In this document: one piece after another, positions 12,746-13,726 of the stretch
Layout: each line of letters starts with the position of its first letter
How positions within the stretch are numbered: the first letter of the stretch is position 1
Source of the DNA: Microbacteriaceae bacterium UBA4731
GTDB lineage: Bacteria > Actinomycetota > Actinomycetes > Actinomycetales > Microbacteriaceae
Direction: 5' to 3'
NCBI GenBank assembly: GCA_002404115.1
Contig: DHJB01000077.1
Location: 20,536-34,261 of the forward strand
Length of the DNA stretch: 13,726 bases
Program-made: the position numbers and the translations under genes
The notes under the pieces: model-generated
Database searches by the model: none
What the model was told of the DNA's origin: nothing
What the model saw: the letters and a program-made list of their open reading frames with translations, nothing else

Positions 12746-13726
12746 ATGAACTTCCTTGACTACGCTCCGGCGCCGGAGTCGCAGGCGATCCTGAACCTCC
12801 GTTCGGACTACGGCCTGTTCATCGACGGCGAGTTCGTCGCCGGCCGCGGCACGCCGTTCCAGACCATCAACCCGGCCACCGAGAAGCGCATCGCAATGAT
12901 CGCCAACGCCAATGACGCGGATGTCGACGCGGCCGTCGCCGCCGCCCGCCGCGCGTACACCGGCGCCTGGTCGCGCCTCTCCGGCAGTGACCGTGGCAAG
13001 TACCTGTTCCGCATCGCCCGGCTCGTGCAGGAGCGCGCCCGCGAGCTGGCCGTCGCCGAGAGCCTGGACAACGGCAAGCCGATCAAGGAAAGCCGCGACG
13101 TCGACGTGCCTCTCGTCGCCGCCTGGTTCTTCTACTACGCGGGCTGGGCCGACAAGCTCGACCACGCCGGCCTCGGGCCGAACCCGGCCTCCCTCGGCGT
13201 GGCCGCCCAGGTGATCCCGTGGAACTTCCCGCTGCTCATGCTCGCGTGGAAGATCGCCCCGGCGCTCGCCGCCGGCAACACGGTCGTGCTGAAGCCCGCA
13301 GAGACGACCTCGCTGACGGCGCTGCTGTTCGCCGAGATCCTGCAGCAGGCCGACCTGCCGCCGGGCGTCGTGAACATCATCACCGGGGCCGGCGACACCG
13401 GCCAGGCGCTCGTCAACCACCCGGACGTCAACAAGGTCGCCTTCACCGGTTCGACCGCGGTCGGCCGGGCTATCGCCCGGTCGGTGGCCGGCACCGACAA
13501 GAAGCTCACCCTCGAACTCGGCGGCAAGGCCGCGAACATCGTCTTCGACGACGCGCCGATCGACCAGGCCATCGAGGGCATCGTCAACGGGATCTTCTTC
13601 AACCAGGGCCACGTCTGCTGCGCAGGCAGCCGGCTCCTCGTGCAGGAGAGCATCCACGACGAGGTCGTCGACCGGCTCAAGCAGCGTCTCTCGACGCTGC
13701 GCCTCGGCGACCCGCTCGACAAGAAC
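12746..13726 (+). CDS. NAD(P)-dependent aldehyde dehydrogenase (3' end outside window)
   Basis: The frame stays open to the last base, giving 327 residues of an expected 480 or so. It has the aldehyde dehydrogenase superfamily signatures in order: IPWNFPL with the oxyanion-hole Asn160, KPAETTSLTA (183-192, cofactor binding), FTGST (233-237), ELGGK with the general base Glu257, and NQGHVCCAGSR, where Cys291 aligns with the catalytic cysteine. The usual Gln before the catalytic-site residues is His289. The start is ATG at 12746 with AGGGA (12736-12740) 5 nt upstream, overlapping the deoC stop. Behind deoC, the likely substrate is the acetaldehyde that DeoC releases, oxidised to acetate (or acetyl-CoA if it belongs to a CoA-acylating type, which the partial sequence does not suggest). 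Substrate assignment is inference from context. Confidence 0.95.
   Translation, partial: MNFLDYAPAPESQAILNLRSDYGLFIDGEFVAGRGTPFQTINPATEKRIAMIANANDADVDAAVAAARRAYTGAWSRLSGSDRGKYLFRIARLVQERARELAVAESLDNGKPIKESRDVDVPLVAAWFFYYAGWADKLDHAGLGPNPASLGVAAQVIPWNFPLLMLAWKIAPALAAGNTVVLKPAETTSLTALLFAEILQQADLPPGVVNIITGAGDTGQALVNHPDVNKVAFTGSTAVGRAIARSVAGTDKKLTLELGGKAANIVFDDAPIDQAIEGIVNGIFFNQGHVCCAGSRLLVQESIHDEVVDRLKQRLSTLRLGDPLDKN

Noticed and set aside
1..13726. CRISPR arrays, tRNA or rRNA genes, insertion sequences, toxin-antitoxin pairs or defence genes
   Set aside because: No regularly spaced direct repeats, no transposase or integrase motifs, no tRNA-like cloverleaf with a T-loop, and no defence-type domains were seen in any convincing frame.

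Overview
This is a high-GC actinobacterial chromosome segment, most likely from the family Microbacteriaceae. That assignment is inferred from the strong G/C third-position bias, a mycothiol-dependent-isomerase-type protein, TANNNT -10 elements placed directly on start codons, and the general look of the proteins; there is no 16S or marker search behind it. No mobile element, CRISPR array, rRNA, tRNA or clear sign of recent transfer was found. The window reads as vertically inherited core genome followed by a carbon-catabolism locus.

Layout. (1) 1-2038: the 3' part of infB (translation factor IF2), a 204-bp gap with a long nested hairpin, then rbfA. (2) 2062-4586: three genes that interrupt the classic infB-rbfA-truB order: mutY (minus; lacks the C-terminal 8-oxoG recognition domain), a divergent uridine-kinase-like P-loop protein with a degenerate Walker A motif (plus), and a PanE/ApbA-type reductase (minus). 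(3) 4627-7350: truB, two small four-helix membrane proteins of unknown function, and ribF, joined by ATGA overlaps at two of three junctions. (4) 7380-9614: a 59-bp imperfect palindrome that supplies the stop codon of a convergent MDMPI-type DinB-fold gene, a tiny ORF that may be a gene remnant, and a CynX/NimT-type MFS exporter. (5) 9657-13726: a ROK sugar kinase, divergent from an operon of a SorC-type regulator, deoC and an aldehyde dehydrogenase that runs off the window. The operon fits deoxyribose-phosphate breakdown: DeoC yields acetaldehyde and glyceraldehyde 3-phosphate, and the dehydrogenase would oxidise the acetaldehyde.

The clearest unexpected pattern is at gene starts. Seven of the transcription-unit heads (mutY, the kinase-like gene, the PanE-like gene, truB, the MDMPI-like gene, the MFS gene, the ROK gene) have a TAGNNT -10-like hexamer ending exactly 6 or 7 nt before the ATG/GTG and no Shine-Dalgarno. 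This is the arrangement expected for leaderless mRNAs. rbfA, the SorC regulator, deoC and the aldehyde dehydrogenase instead have ordinary Shine-Dalgarno sequences. Other points worth a look are the palindromic repeat, a perfect 14-bp operator-like palindrome in front of the SorC regulator, a GGATGC/GCATCC hexamer that captures most of the rare GAT codons in the genes sampled, and substitutions at conserved positions in the two kinases. I see no convincing wholly new multi-gene system here.
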